Assembly (NCBI GenBank): GCA_016295275.1
Contig: JAEDLN010000001.1
Coordinates: 3,377-67,376 of the forward strand
Length of the DNA stretch: 64,000 nt
From: Kiritimatiellia bacterium
Lineage (GTDB): Bacteria > Verrucomicrobiota > Kiritimatiellia > RFP12 > UBA3636
Reading direction: 5' to 3'
Numbering within the stretch: position 1 is the first letter of the stretch; the number at the start of each line of letters is the position of its first letter. Positions 38,079-46,627 of the stretch are shown here, one piece after another. Below the pieces are notes generated by a model. The model did not search any database. It worked only from the letters and a program-made list of their open reading frames with translations, and was not told the origin of the DNA. The position numbers and the translations under genes are program-made.

Positions 38079-38882
38079 ATGCCCCGTTTTCGCGCAACAA
38101 TCGCTTACGATGGAACCGATTTCCACGGTTGGCAAAAACAGCCCGGCTTCCGCACCGTCCAAGAAGAAATCGAAACAGCTCTCCTGCCCCTCTCTCCAAA
38201 CGCGGCGCCTGTCCATGTTCATGGCTCTGGTCGTACCGATGCAGGCGTTCACGCCCGCGGCCAAGTTGCTCATTTCGATCTCGATCGGAATATCCCCGTA
38301 AACTCCCTGCGTCGCGCTCTCAACGATAAACTCACACCCGATGTGCGAATCCTGGAAGCCGCCCCCTGCGACCCCCTCTTCGATGCGCAACGCTCCGCAC
38401 ACGCCAAAGAATATCGCTATCGAATCTGGAATGCCGAAGTCGTCGATCCATCGCTTCGACGTCATCGCGGCCATGTCGGACGTGCCCTCGATGTGGATGC
38501 CATGCGCCGCGCGGCACGTGACTTCGTAGGCGAACATGACTTTGCCGCTTTCTCCGCAAACCCGCAACGCGAAATCGAATCGACCGTGCGCCACATCTTT
38601 TCTCTGGAGGTGCATGCGGATTTGCCGGAAATTGAAATCCGTGTCATCGGAAACGGATTCCTGTATAAAATGGTTCGCTCCATCTCCGGTTATTTGATCT
38701 CAGTCGGTATGCACCGAGCCCCGGCCGACTCCGTCCCTGCCGTTATTCAATCAAAAATCCGTACGGCTCGCGTCGAAACCGCCCCCGCTCAAGGCCTCTT
38801 CCTTTGGCAAGTCTGGTACGATCAAGGTGAACGGTTGCGAATGGAAAGAGACCTTTTTCCAACCTATTCGGCACTGCGCTGA
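38079..38882 (+). CDS. truA: tRNA pseudouridine38-40 synthase TruA
   Basis: 267 residues from ATG 38079; the open frame begins earlier inside pgsA's end. Family motifs: ATIAYDGTDFHGWQKQPGFRTVQEE, GSGRTDAGVHARGQVAHF (catalytic Asp in RTDAGVHA), and a late GNGFLYKMVRSISG block. It converts U38-U40 in the anticodon stem-loop of several tRNAs to pseudouridine. Probably in operon with pgsA. Confidence 0.95.
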   Translation: MPRFRATIAYDGTDFHGWQKQPGFRTVQEEIETALLPLSPNAAPVHVHGSGRTDAGVHARGQVAHFDLDRNIPVNSLRRALNDKLTPDVRILEAAPCDPLFDAQRSAHAKEYRYRIWNAEVVDPSLRRHRGHVGRALDVDAMRRAARDFVGEHDFAAFSANPQREIESTVRHIFSLEVHADLPEIEIRVIGNGFLYKMVRSISGYLISVGMHRAPADSVPAVIQSKIRTARVETAPAQGLFLWQVWYDQGERLRMERDLFPTYSALR

Positions 38883-38996
38883 AAATAAAATGAACCTCCA
38901 TAAAAAATAGTGAATAAAGATTCAAACTTCCACGTCTATTCCTACGTAGCGAAATCGCAATCCTGTTATTCACCAATAGTTCAAAAGGAGTCTGCT

Positions 38997-39590
38997 ATGA
39001 AAAATCCGTTCCGGAAAATGTCTCTTTGTATGCTGATAGGGGGCCTGATCTTCTCCACCCCATCCGTCGTTCTCGCCGCCAGAGAACCAAACCCCCGTTT
39101 TGCACCACCGCCACCACATGCGGTTTCTGCAAGACCTATGCCGCGGAACCGTCCAGCCCCGCAACGCTTCAATGGCGCGCATCGCCCTGCACCGCCGCCG
39201 CCAGTCGTCTATAGAAGCGATCGCCACCACAAACACAACCCGTCGATTTGGCCCGCCGTTGGTGTGGGACTCGGAATCGGAGTGGTCAATGCCCTCCTCA
39301 CGCCGCAGCCGTCCACGGTCCAACAAACCGTCTCTACGACCTATGTCGTACCAAGCGCTACGGTCTCGACGACACCGCAATCAGTTGTCTATACGCCCCC
39401 CGCGCCAACCACCGTTGTCGCACAACCGGCTTCAACGGTCGTTTATGAACAAACGACAGCACCAATCGTCGTGCAGCCGGTATCGACGGTCGTTTATGAA
39501 CAAACGACGACAACAACACTCCCGGCACCGGCTCCTATCCGTCTTCCGGCCCCGCCGCCACCGCCAGTCGTGTTTTCATTCCAGTTTTAG
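38997..39590 (+). CDS. Secreted Pro/Thr/Val-rich low-complexity protein
   Basis: 197 residues from ATG 38997, which has a good AAAGGAG at proper distance. A clear signal peptide (MKNPF..., cleavage near VLAA, residues 27-31). The mature chain is rich in Pro, Thr, Val and His: a first half with NRPAP and PPPPVVYR stretches, one short hydrophobic segment (PAVGVGLGIGVVNALLT), and a second half with repeats of VVYEQTT. No enzyme motif. It probably acts as an envelope or surface linker, perhaps anchored by the glycine-rich hydrophobic segment. Low-complexity sequence makes family assignment unsafe. Confidence 0.7.
   Translation: MKNPFRKMSLCMLIGGLIFSTPSVVLAAREPNPRFAPPPPHAVSARPMPRNRPAPQRFNGAHRPAPPPPVVYRSDRHHKHNPSIWPAVGVGLGIGVVNALLTPQPSTVQQTVSTTYVVPSATVSTTPQSVVYTPPAPTTVVAQPASTVVYEQTTAPIVVQPVSTVVYEQTTTTTLPAPAPIRLPAPPPPPVVFSFQF
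39435..39508 (+). repeat. Internal direct repeat of 23 bases, 51 bases apart
   Basis: ACGGTCGTTTATGAACAAAC (then GAC) occurs at 39435-39457 and 39486-39508 without mismatches, encoding the VVYEQTT repeats of the Pro/Thr-rich secreted protein. The identity suggests recent expansion within the gene. Confidence 0.85.
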
Positions 39591-39696
39591 ATCCGAATCC
39601 GTTTTTGAGCGGCCTAAAGCGGTCTTTTGACCTTGTTCGAATTTCTCTGGAGAACGAATCAGAACCGGCTGGAATGTGCGGTCATACTGGCGGTTG

Positions 39697-39755
39697 GGCG
39701 CGATGCCTGGCCGCCATAGCCCGTGGGGGCTCCCCACCCTCACGACTCGCACCGC
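39697..39755. repeat. Dispersed GC-rich repeat, copy R1
   Basis: Very similar to 55624-55682. Both contain the same 23-base core (39719-39741 here) including GTGGGGGCTCCCCACCCTC, whose GTGGGG/CCCCAC arms form a perfect 6-bp hairpin with a 3-base loop. Outside the core the two copies differ at several positions. Confidence 0.75.
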
Positions 39756-39872
39756 CCGAGCGGTGGCGAGCCACCCCTATCAGAGAAAATACCCCCGGAG
39801 TAGAGATATTTCGGATTGCAAACGAGACCTTTACGCGGACGCTATTATTTGCGAGACGCATCCTCGTTCTTG

Positions 39873-39881
39873 TGATACAAT
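39873..39881 (+). promoter_or_regulatory. Extended -10 element before the nucleoside phosphorylase
   Basis: TGATACAAT: TG, one base, then TACAAT (39876-39881), the extended -10 form that needs little -35. It lies 90 bases before the start codon. Confidence 0.45.
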
Positions 39882-39971
39882 CGAACAAACGGAATACGCC
39901 TTCAGATCGTTTTCATCTCAATACGAATCCGATGCGTTTTTCTCGAAAACAGACTGTCTTTTCTTCCATTC

Positions 39972-40805
39972 ATGAACGATCAACTTTTCCAAGAAGCCCT
40001 AGACGCTTTGCCCGACATCCTTCGCGAAAAGCCCCCAATCCTTGCGATTCAACTCGGTTCCGGCTGGAATAAAGCCGTGGACAATCTGAGCGTCCTATGC
40101 GAAGTTCCATACGCGCAAATCCCCCATCTTGGCGGCGCAACCGTCATCGGTCATAGCGGAAGCCTTCTTCTTTGCGAAAAGGGAAACGGACACCGAATCC
40201 TCTGTTGGAGCGGACGCCGACACTGGTATGAAGGATGCGAATGGGAAGCCGTCGTGATGTCCGCCGTCCTTTCACACCGCCTTGGATGCCCGTCCTTCCT
40301 CGTCACAAATGCCTCCGGCGCAATCCGAACCGATCTCAATCCCGGCGATCTCGTCATCTTGCGCGATCATATCCGCCTTTCGCCGCTATCTCCGCTTCGC
40401 GGCGAACACAACCCGCTCTTCGGACCGCGGTTTCCCGACCAGACCGAGGTCTACTCCGCCCCCCTTCGTGCCCGCTTGAAAGAGGCCGGGCTCCGGCAAG
40501 GTCTTCACCTTACCGAAGGCGTTTTCGCACTTGCTTCCGGACCTGCCTATGAAACCCCAGCCGAAATCCGAGCATACGGGATCCTCGGCGCCGATCTTGT
40601 TGGAATGTCAACCGTTCCGGAAGTCATGGTCGCATCCTCCCAAGGCATGTCCGTTGCCGGAATTTCCTTCGTTGCCAATATGGCCGCCGGAATCTCCGGT
40701 AAGCACTTGGACGGCGAAGAGGTCGTCGAATGCGCTCGACAGCATACCGGCAGACTTTCCCAAATCATCTTGGATTATATCGATTTGACCATCGATCATC
40801 TCTAG
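39972..40805 (+). CDS. punA: Purine nucleoside phosphorylase (trimeric, PNP-II type)
   Basis: 277 residues, the size of trimeric PNPs. Conserved parts: LGSGWN, IGHSGSL (phosphate binding), LVTNASGAI, the GVFALASGPAYETPAEIRA block (purine-binding Glu) and GADLVGMSTVPEV, then FVANMAAG with the base-binding Asn. It splits purine ribo- or deoxyribonucleosides with phosphate to base and ribose-1-phosphate in salvage. The ribokinase-like gene at 12.6 kb is not linked. Gene symbol by family; substrate range (xapA-like versus punA) is open. Confidence 0.9.
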   Translation: MNDQLFQEALDALPDILREKPPILAIQLGSGWNKAVDNLSVLCEVPYAQIPHLGGATVIGHSGSLLLCEKGNGHRILCWSGRRHWYEGCEWEAVVMSAVLSHRLGCPSFLVTNASGAIRTDLNPGDLVILRDHIRLSPLSPLRGEHNPLFGPRFPDQTEVYSAPLRARLKEAGLRQGLHLTEGVFALASGPAYETPAEIRAYGILGADLVGMSTVPEVMVASSQGMSVAGISFVANMAAGISGKHLDGEEVVECARQHTGRLSQIILDYIDLTIDHL

Positions 40806-40865
40806 CCGAACACCCTACCACAAAATCGACGTATTTTCTCCTCCTCTCTCAACCTGAACGCTGCT

Positions 40866-41639
40866 ATGCTCTTTGGTATCTACACAGCCCCCGATCATGC
40901 GCAACTTGTTGCAAATGCCGGATTTGACTTTCTGGAAATTTCGGTCAATCACGCCACTTTTCCTTCAGAATCAACCGACGTTTTCGAAGCGCGAATCCCC
41001 GAAATCCGGTCCTTGCCACTGCCCGTTTGGAACCTTGTCGAACTCCTTCCGAAAACGTTGCCGCTCTTCGGCTCGGACGCAAATATGGAAGCGGCCGTTC
41101 AGCGAACGGCTACGGTTCTTCAACGCGCCAGCCGGCTGAACATCAAATCCGTCTGCTTCGGTAGCGGAGGGGCACGCATGGCTCCGCCGAATATGCCGCT
41201 CGATCGCGCATTCGACCAAATTGCCGAGTTTGTCTCGGCCATTGCCCCGATTGCAGAAAAGACCGGCGTGACCTTTGTCGTCGAAAATCTCAACAAAAAC
41301 GAAACCAATCTGCTCAATTCCGTAGAAGATTGTGCTCGTATCGTCCGAAAAGTCGGCTCCGATGCCGTCCGCTTGAATGTCGACGCATTCCACTGGGCAC
41401 GTGAACAGGAGTCGCCCGATGCGATTATCCGAAATGCAGACTTGATCGCTCACTGCCATATCGCAACAACGGCAAACCGAAAGGCCCCCGGCGATGAACC
41501 TTGCGATTTCCTTCCTTTCGCAAAAGCTCTCCAATCCGCCGGATACGACAAGACGCTCTCCGTGGAAGCCATCGTCGACAACCAGACGGAAGCCGGGTTC
41601 TCTCAAATCCTCAAAACCCTTCGCTCGATTTTCTCCTGA
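40866..41639 (+). CDS. Sugar phosphate isomerase/epimerase-like TIM-barrel protein
   Basis: 257 residues of the AP-endonuclease-2/xylose isomerase-like fold: FGIYTAPDHAQLVANAGFDFLEISV at the start, then metal-site blocks VVENLNKNETNLLNSVED (Glu), LNVDAFHWAR (Asp/His), AHCHIATTANRKAPG (His) and LSVEAI (Glu). Members isomerise or epimerise sugars such as tagatose, psicose, hydroxypyruvate or inosose. Which sugar cannot be told. A strong terminator hairpin follows. Confidence 0.82.
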   Translation: MLFGIYTAPDHAQLVANAGFDFLEISVNHATFPSESTDVFEARIPEIRSLPLPVWNLVELLPKTLPLFGSDANMEAAVQRTATVLQRASRLNIKSVCFGSGGARMAPPNMPLDRAFDQIAEFVSAIAPIAEKTGVTFVVENLNKNETNLLNSVEDCARIVRKVGSDAVRLNVDAFHWAREQESPDAIIRNADLIAHCHIATTANRKAPGDEPCDFLPFAKALQSAGYDKTLSVEAIVDNQTEAGFSQILKTLRSIFS

Positions 41640-41687
41640 ACATCCCCCTCCTAAAAAAGCTAAGCCCTACCGGCCGTTCTCTCCTCG

Positions 41688-41725
41688 AAAAACACCTTCC
41701 GGATACGCATCCGGAGGGTGTTTTT
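41688..41725 (+). terminator. Rho-independent terminator after the isomerase-like gene
   Basis: Stem AAAACACC-T-TCCGGAT (ending 41704) pairs with ATCCGGA-G-GGTGTTTT (41709-41725), loop ACGC, one mismatch, followed by more T. A strong, near-perfect stem with a T-run and an A-run on the other side, so it can work in both directions. Confidence 0.9.
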
Positions 41726-42081
41726 CTTGCAAAATCACTGCATACAATCGAACACACTTGGTTGCTGTCCGAACTTTTTCTCGCTGTTCCCACACGCCTT
41801 TTTCCCTTGCTTTCGCCACTTCCCTTCTTCTGTTCGTCACGACCCAAATTCGGAAATGCCAAGACTTAAAAGACTCGGAAAATCAAATCGAGTAATTTTG
41901 AGCCGTCCGGTGTCTTTCAGAAGCGCCCGTAAATGCATAGAAAGGCTTGCTGTGTCCTTTGAAATGCACCCTTGTATCTTCTACTTTTTTTACGCCTTTT
42001 CCTTGCTAGAAAAGGCTGTTTTTGATAGACTGGACCAAAAGAAGCAAATCGCGCAAACACAAGACCTATTCTGATTTTCAA
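41726..42081. other. AT-richer intergenic stretch with a promoter
   Basis: 356 bases before the DUF6785 gene. No gene recognised; open frames are short and unlike the neighbours. A promoter-like pair lies at 42003-42031. Confidence 0.5.
42003..42031 (+). promoter_or_regulatory. Probable promoter of the DUF6785-ABC-OPT operon
   Basis: TTGCTA (42003-42008), 17-base spacer, TAGACT (42026-42031), about 50 bases before the start at 42082. It follows the terminator of the preceding unit, marking an independent transcript. Confidence 0.6.
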
Positions 42082-44286
42082 ATGACAGACTCGGCAACTG
42101 TTTTACACGCCCAAAAGCGATCGAAATTCATTACGATCCGATCCCTCTTTTTCGGATTTTTGGGGATCTTTTTCATTGCGGGAACTGCCAAGTTCCACGA
42201 CAATGTCTTGATGGGAACCTACCTGATCGGCAATCAGCTTCCGCCGGCGGCGTTTTTCTATCTGTGCCTCATTGGACTCGGATGGAACGGTATGTGGATT
42301 TTGCTCGATCGCCTGTTTAAGGCTGAACATCGGCTTTCCGATGCGCTCGCGCTTTCGGCCAAGGAAATCGCAGTTGCATTTGCCATGACGCTCGTCGCCT
42401 GCTGGGCTCCGACCTCTGGTCTCTGCCGCTATTTCCATACCCAAATCATGATGCCTTGGTACTTCCTCAGCAACCACCAAAGCTGGGAGGTTCATGGCTT
42501 GTTGACCGAATATCTGCGTCCGGAACTCTTCCCTTCCCCTTGGCCCGGAAACCCCGACGTCCTTTCGGATCCCGCCTACGAACGGGTCTATCGCGGCTTT
42601 TTCACGGGATTGGCAAAGGGCACCGAGACGCTCTCCATCCTTCAGCTTCCCCTTCGCGCTTGGATTGCTCCCATGCTGATTTGGGGGCCGTTCCTGACTT
42701 TGTTTGCCTTGACCTTGATTTCCATCCAATTCCTGGTGCACCGCCAGTGGGCCTCCCATGAACAAATCGCCTACCCGATTGCACAGGTGACCGGTCAACT
42801 CTTTCAGATGAGCGACGAGCGCAAGCATGTTCCCGGCATTTTCCGCAATCGGCTTTTCTGGTGGGGCGTCCTTCCGATTTTCGTCTTGTTGATGATCGAG
42901 TATCTCGCCAAATGGTTCCCGGAAACAGTCCCCGCCCTCTCCACGTTCCTTCCCAACCTAAAGGGCTGGTGGGTGCCCCTGTACACGCACATGCCCATCA
43001 TCAAAAAGGTCTATAACTACGGGGCGCTTCAGGGGCAAACCATCTTCTTCACATTCGTCGGCATTGCCTACTTCGTGAGCTCCGAAGTCTCCCTCTCCGT
43101 CGGTCTCTCCTACTTCCTGCTTGCCATCTTCTCCATCGGCTACTGGCAGACGACGGGAACCATCATCGACGGATCGGTCATGGAAAGCCTTCGCGGCGGC
43201 GCCTTTACCGGCTTCTTCTTCATTCTGGTCTTTACCGGCCGTTCGTATTTCAAGGCCGTCTTTGCTACTGCGTTTGGCATCCGAATCAGGAAACGAGCGA
43301 AAGCGGATGCGGATGCCTCGCAAGAAGAAAAAGACTTGGCGACTCCCGATGAAGTCTCCGTTCTTGCCGCCCGCGTTATGATCGTCACGTTCATCGGGTT
43401 TGTGATCCTCTTTTCTTGGATGTGCCAATCTTGGCTCATTGCACTCGTTTTCTCCCTGCTGCTGTTTATGCTCTATACGGTGTTTTCCCGTATGGTCAGC
43501 GAAACGGGCATTCCCTTCCTCCAATCCGGTTGGACACCCGGATCGTTGCTGGTCTATTTGCTGGGCCCCGCCGCAATCGGACCGCACGCCTTGACCTATA
43601 TCCTCTGGGCCGGAAACAACATCTTGACGCCCGACCCGCGCGAGGCGCTGATCGGGTACGTCTCCACCGGTGTCAAGATTGCCGATGACAACCGCCTGAA
43701 TCTCAAAAAAATCTTTCTCTGGATCTGCATCGCCGCTCTGGTCGCCATGGTCATCGGTTGGTTCGCCGCTTCTTGGGTTATCTACAACTACAACCCGACG
43801 GGCGACGCTTGGGCACACGCATATCCGCCCGTCACTCCATTCGATTATTCCGCTCGCCTTTTCGCGGATATGAAAGCGGCCGGCACCTTTGCCGCTTCCG
43901 AGGCGGCCTCCCCGATCGCCCGCTTGGGCATGATTTCCGGCTCTGCCTTGAAGACGCACTACTTCTTCTATGGCATTATCGCAATTATCCTGCTTTCTAC
44001 CATTCGTTTTCGCTTCGCCAAATTCCCCCTCCATCCGATTCTGATCCTGATGGCCGGCACCTATCCCGCTGCGGCCGCATGGTCCTCCTTCTTGATCGGT
44101 TGGTTCATCAAACAGCTGATCGTACGTTTCGGCGGAGGCGGCGTCTATCAACGGTTCAAGCCCCTCTTCATCGGCATCATCGCCGGTGAAATTCTAACCA
44201 TCGGGTTGACCATCGTCGTCGATTTTGCCTACTACATCATCGTAGGTTCGCCATCGCCTGTCCGCGTCAACTTTATGCCAGGCTAA
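42082..44286 (+). CDS. DUF6785-family polytopic membrane protein (OPT-like)
   Basis: 734 residues from ATG 42082, chosen because the hydrophobic core and family similarity begin after it. About 14 membrane helices. The pattern RSLFFGFLGIFFIAGTAKFHDN, a TSGLCRYF helix end, VYRGFFTGLAKGTE and RQWASHEQIAYPIAQV fits DUF6785, described mainly from Planctomycetes/Verrucomicrobia and distantly related to oligopeptide transporters. Its function is not established. It opens an operon with FtsX, LolD-like, a giant M28-like/FtsX protein, and an OPT-like protein, so a role in moving peptides or envelope polymers is likely. Confidence 0.8.
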   Translation: MTDSATVLHAQKRSKFITIRSLFFGFLGIFFIAGTAKFHDNVLMGTYLIGNQLPPAAFFYLCLIGLGWNGMWILLDRLFKAEHRLSDALALSAKEIAVAFAMTLVACWAPTSGLCRYFHTQIMMPWYFLSNHQSWEVHGLLTEYLRPELFPSPWPGNPDVLSDPAYERVYRGFFTGLAKGTETLSILQLPLRAWIAPMLIWGPFLTLFALTLISIQFLVHRQWASHEQIAYPIAQVTGQLFQMSDERKHVPGIFRNRLFWWGVLPIFVLLMIEYLAKWFPETVPALSTFLPNLKGWWVPLYTHMPIIKKVYNYGALQGQTIFFTFVGIAYFVSSEVSLSVGLSYFLLAIFSIGYWQTTGTIIDGSVMESLRGGAFTGFFFILVFTGRSYFKAVFATAFGIRIRKRAKADADASQEEKDLATPDEVSVLAARVMIVTFIGFVILFSWMCQSWLIALVFSLLLFMLYTVFSRMVSETGIPFLQSGWTPGSLLVYLLGPAAIGPHALTYILWAGNNILTPDPREALIGYVSTGVKIADDNRLNLKKIFLWICIAALVAMVIGWFAASWVIYNYNPTGDAWAHAYPPVTPFDYSARLFADMKAAGTFAASEAASPIARLGMISGSALKTHYFFYGIIAIILLSTIRFRFAKFPLHPILILMAGTYPAAAAWSSFLIGWFIKQLIVRFGGGGVYQRFKPLFIGIIAGEILTIGLTIVVDFAYYIIVGSPSPVRVNFMPG

Positions 44287-44320
44287 GTCCCTTCCCTTTT
44301 TTCAACTCCCCCTTCGTTCC

Positions 44321-45850
44321 ATGAGCACTACTTCCGTCTACCGCGAGATTGACGTCAAGACGCAGCATGCCATGTCCCTACGGGAAACATGGATTCTGTG
44401 CATCCGAAGCGTAAAACATCGACTCTTCCGCTCGATGCTGACCCTCGCCGTCGTCGTCCTTGCCGTCGCATTCTTCATGTTCCTCCTCTCGGAGAGCCTT
44501 TTCCAACGCTCCATCGCAAACGGCGTGTTGGAGGAAGAATCTTTCAACCGGCTCTCGCAGACCACCCTGACGCGGATGCTGTCCAATGCACCGGAATTGA
44601 CAATGGTTCACCGACTGTCCAATACCGCCAACCTCCTTCAGTCCAAAAACGCGGAAAAGGTCGCCCAAGGGAAAATACAACTGGAAGAATATGCCCGCGT
44701 CTCCGGTCTCGATGTCGCCACAATCGAGCAACTCGCGCAGACCGCCAGCCGGGAAGTGATGTATACCACTTGGTTGGCCGATCTTCCGACCGGGCACCGC
44801 CTCAACCTCATCGGAAAACGATCCGGCCGGCAAGCCATCGAATACATTCTCGCCAACTCGCAGGATTTCCACGATCAGCTGAAGATCAAAATCGAAATCC
44901 GCATTCCCGGAAAAATTGATACCCTTGATGCTTTCCTTGCCGCATATCCGACATACAAATCGCAACTTGGCGAATTCAATAAACGCTGGAACAACGGTGT
45001 CTCAAAGGCCGTCGAACGCACGCTCGAACGTAAGGGCGACCAGAAGAACGTACCCGACAATCGCTGGATCGCTGCAGCCGATGCGCAGACGATTGAGGCA
45101 TGGCGTAAAGACCTTGCCGATATCGGCTTTCAGCTTACGCCGGAACTCGTGGCGACCATCCAATCGCAATTGAAAGACGCGAATATGTTCGCGGATCTCG
45201 TGGAAGCGCTCAACCGGAATACGTTCCGTGTCGAATGGGCCCGCGAGTTCAACGAAACCAAACGCTCCTCCGCCGAAGAGAAAATGCCGTTCCTGACCGA
45301 TAAGCGGGCAATCAAACTGCTGAAGGATCAATTCACTCCGGAGGTGCTTGAAAACATGAAAACGCGTTATGAACGCGTGAGGCGACTTTCCCTTCTCAAT
45401 AACCGCCTCGCAATCGTCACAAAGGCAACTCCGTCCTTTCTCGGACTTACCGGTCGGCAACTCTTTCTGCTCTTTATCTCCTTCCTCGTTTGCATGGTCG
45501 GCATCACCAATGCAATGCTTATGTCGATTACCGAACGGTATCGCGAAATTGCAACGATGAAATGTCTCGGCGCGACCGATTCCTATATCCTTTCCCAATT
45601 CATGATGGAGGCTGCCTTGCAAGGTACCGCCGGCGGTATCATCGGCGTTGTGGTCGGTTTCATCATTTCAACCGTCCGTTGCACCATTCTCTATGGATCC
45701 TACCTTTGGACCTATTTCCCGGCGGTCGATTTGCTGTTTTCCGCAATCTTCTCCTTGGTTGCCGGCATCCTCCTTTCCGCCTTGGCTTCCGTCCAACCGT
45801 CCTGGTCCGCCTCTCGTATGGCGCCCATGGAAGCAATGAGGGTCGAATAA
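44321..45850 (+). CDS. FtsX/MacB-type ABC permease
   Basis: 509 residues. One N-terminal helix (RSMLTLAVVVLAVAFFMFLL, near residue 45), a large, charged, mostly helical extracytoplasmic domain (~60-370), then three C-terminal helices in a FtsX-like domain with MSITERYREIATMKCLGATDSYIL, and a last PSWSASRMAPMEAMRVE that is the classic end of LolC/E and MacB permeases. It should pair with the ATPase four bases downstream and with the FtsX part of the giant protein. The periplasmic domain is not the MacB type. Confidence 0.86.
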   Translation: MSTTSVYREIDVKTQHAMSLRETWILCIRSVKHRLFRSMLTLAVVVLAVAFFMFLLSESLFQRSIANGVLEEESFNRLSQTTLTRMLSNAPELTMVHRLSNTANLLQSKNAEKVAQGKIQLEEYARVSGLDVATIEQLAQTASREVMYTTWLADLPTGHRLNLIGKRSGRQAIEYILANSQDFHDQLKIKIEIRIPGKIDTLDAFLAAYPTYKSQLGEFNKRWNNGVSKAVERTLERKGDQKNVPDNRWIAAADAQTIEAWRKDLADIGFQLTPELVATIQSQLKDANMFADLVEALNRNTFRVEWAREFNETKRSSAEEKMPFLTDKRAIKLLKDQFTPEVLENMKTRYERVRRLSLLNNRLAIVTKATPSFLGLTGRQLFLLFISFLVCMVGITNAMLMSITERYREIATMKCLGATDSYILSQFMMEAALQGTAGGIIGVVVGFIISTVRCTILYGSYLWTYFPAVDLLFSAIFSLVAGILLSALASVQPSWSASRMAPMEAMRVE

Positions 45851-45853
45851 TTT

Positions 45854-46627
45854 ATGATTACGTTCAACGAAGAAGAATACGCCGTCGGAAAGGAAGTGCT
45901 GGTGTCGGTCCACGACATCAAACGCGTCTTTTGGCGTGGCACGGAACCCGTTCATGCGCTCGATGGCATTTCGCTCAATATCTACCGCGGCGAATATATC
46001 TGCGTCATGGGTCCTTCCGGCTCCGGAAAATCGACCTTTTTCAATATGGTGGGCGGCTTGGATACCCCGACAGCCGGACGGGTATTCATCGATGGCGTCG
46101 ATATGGCGCAGCTCAACGCCGAGGAACTGGCATTCCTCCGTTGCCGCAAGATCGGGTACGTCTTTCAGCAGTTCAACCTCAATACGGTGATGACGGCCCT
46201 CGAAAACGTGACCCTTCCAATGGTCTTCGCCGGTGTCTCCGCAGATGAAGCCCGTGCCCGCGGAATGGCTCTCTTGGATCGCGTCGGACTCGGTTCCCGC
46301 TGGAACCATCGTCCAAAGGAAATGTCCGGCGGCCAAATGCAACGCGTCGCAATCGCACGCTCGCTCGCCAACAATCCATCTATTCTCCTGTGCGACGAAC
46401 CGACCGGAAACCTGGACTTGAAAACCGGCAAGGAAATCCATTTGCTCCTGCACGATTTGAACAAAAACGACGGTGTAACCGTCATCTGCGCAACACACGA
46501 CCCGAATATGCTCTCCGTGTCGTCTCGCATGGTCTGGATCTGCGATGGAAAAATCGACCGAATCGCCGAATCCAAACACGTTAAGATTGAAAAAGACTCT
46601 TTGGGCATCGAGGAAGAAGATGAATAA
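45854..46627 (+). CDS. LolD/MacB-type ABC ATPase
   Basis: 257 residues. Walker A GPSGSGKST, signature MSGGQMQR, Walker B LLCDEPTGNLD, switch His in CATHDPN; the X-loop region VFQQFNLNTVMTALENV is that of LolD/MacB. These ATPases drive mechanotransmission rather than direct substrate passage (lipoprotein release, efflux with outer-membrane channels). It lies between two FtsX-type proteins and overlaps the next gene by eight bases. A 21-residue N-terminal extension precedes the ABC core and an acidic tail follows it. Confidence 0.93.
   Translation: MITFNEEEYAVGKEVLVSVHDIKRVFWRGTEPVHALDGISLNIYRGEYICVMGPSGSGKSTFFNMVGGLDTPTAGRVFIDGVDMAQLNAEELAFLRCRKIGYVFQQFNLNTVMTALENVTLPMVFAGVSADEARARGMALLDRVGLGSRWNHRPKEMSGGQMQRVAIARSLANNPSILLCDEPTGNLDLKTGKEIHLLLHDLNKNDGVTVICATHDPNMLSVSSRMVWICDGKIDRIAESKHVKIEKDSLGIEEEDE

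Larger units (their letters stand above)
39591..39971. other. Intergenic stretch with a dispersed GC-rich repeat
   Basis: 381 bases. The central part (about 39695-39755) is a GC-rich repeat copy that recurs near 55.6 kb. The last part carries an extended -10 promoter-like element before the purine nucleoside phosphorylase gene. Open frames here are products of the repeat and do not look like genes. Confidence 0.6.

Noticed and set aside
39605..40072. A frame across the R1 repeat into the nucleoside phosphorylase
   Set aside because: No family similarity, contains the repeat, and overlaps a certain gene in another frame.
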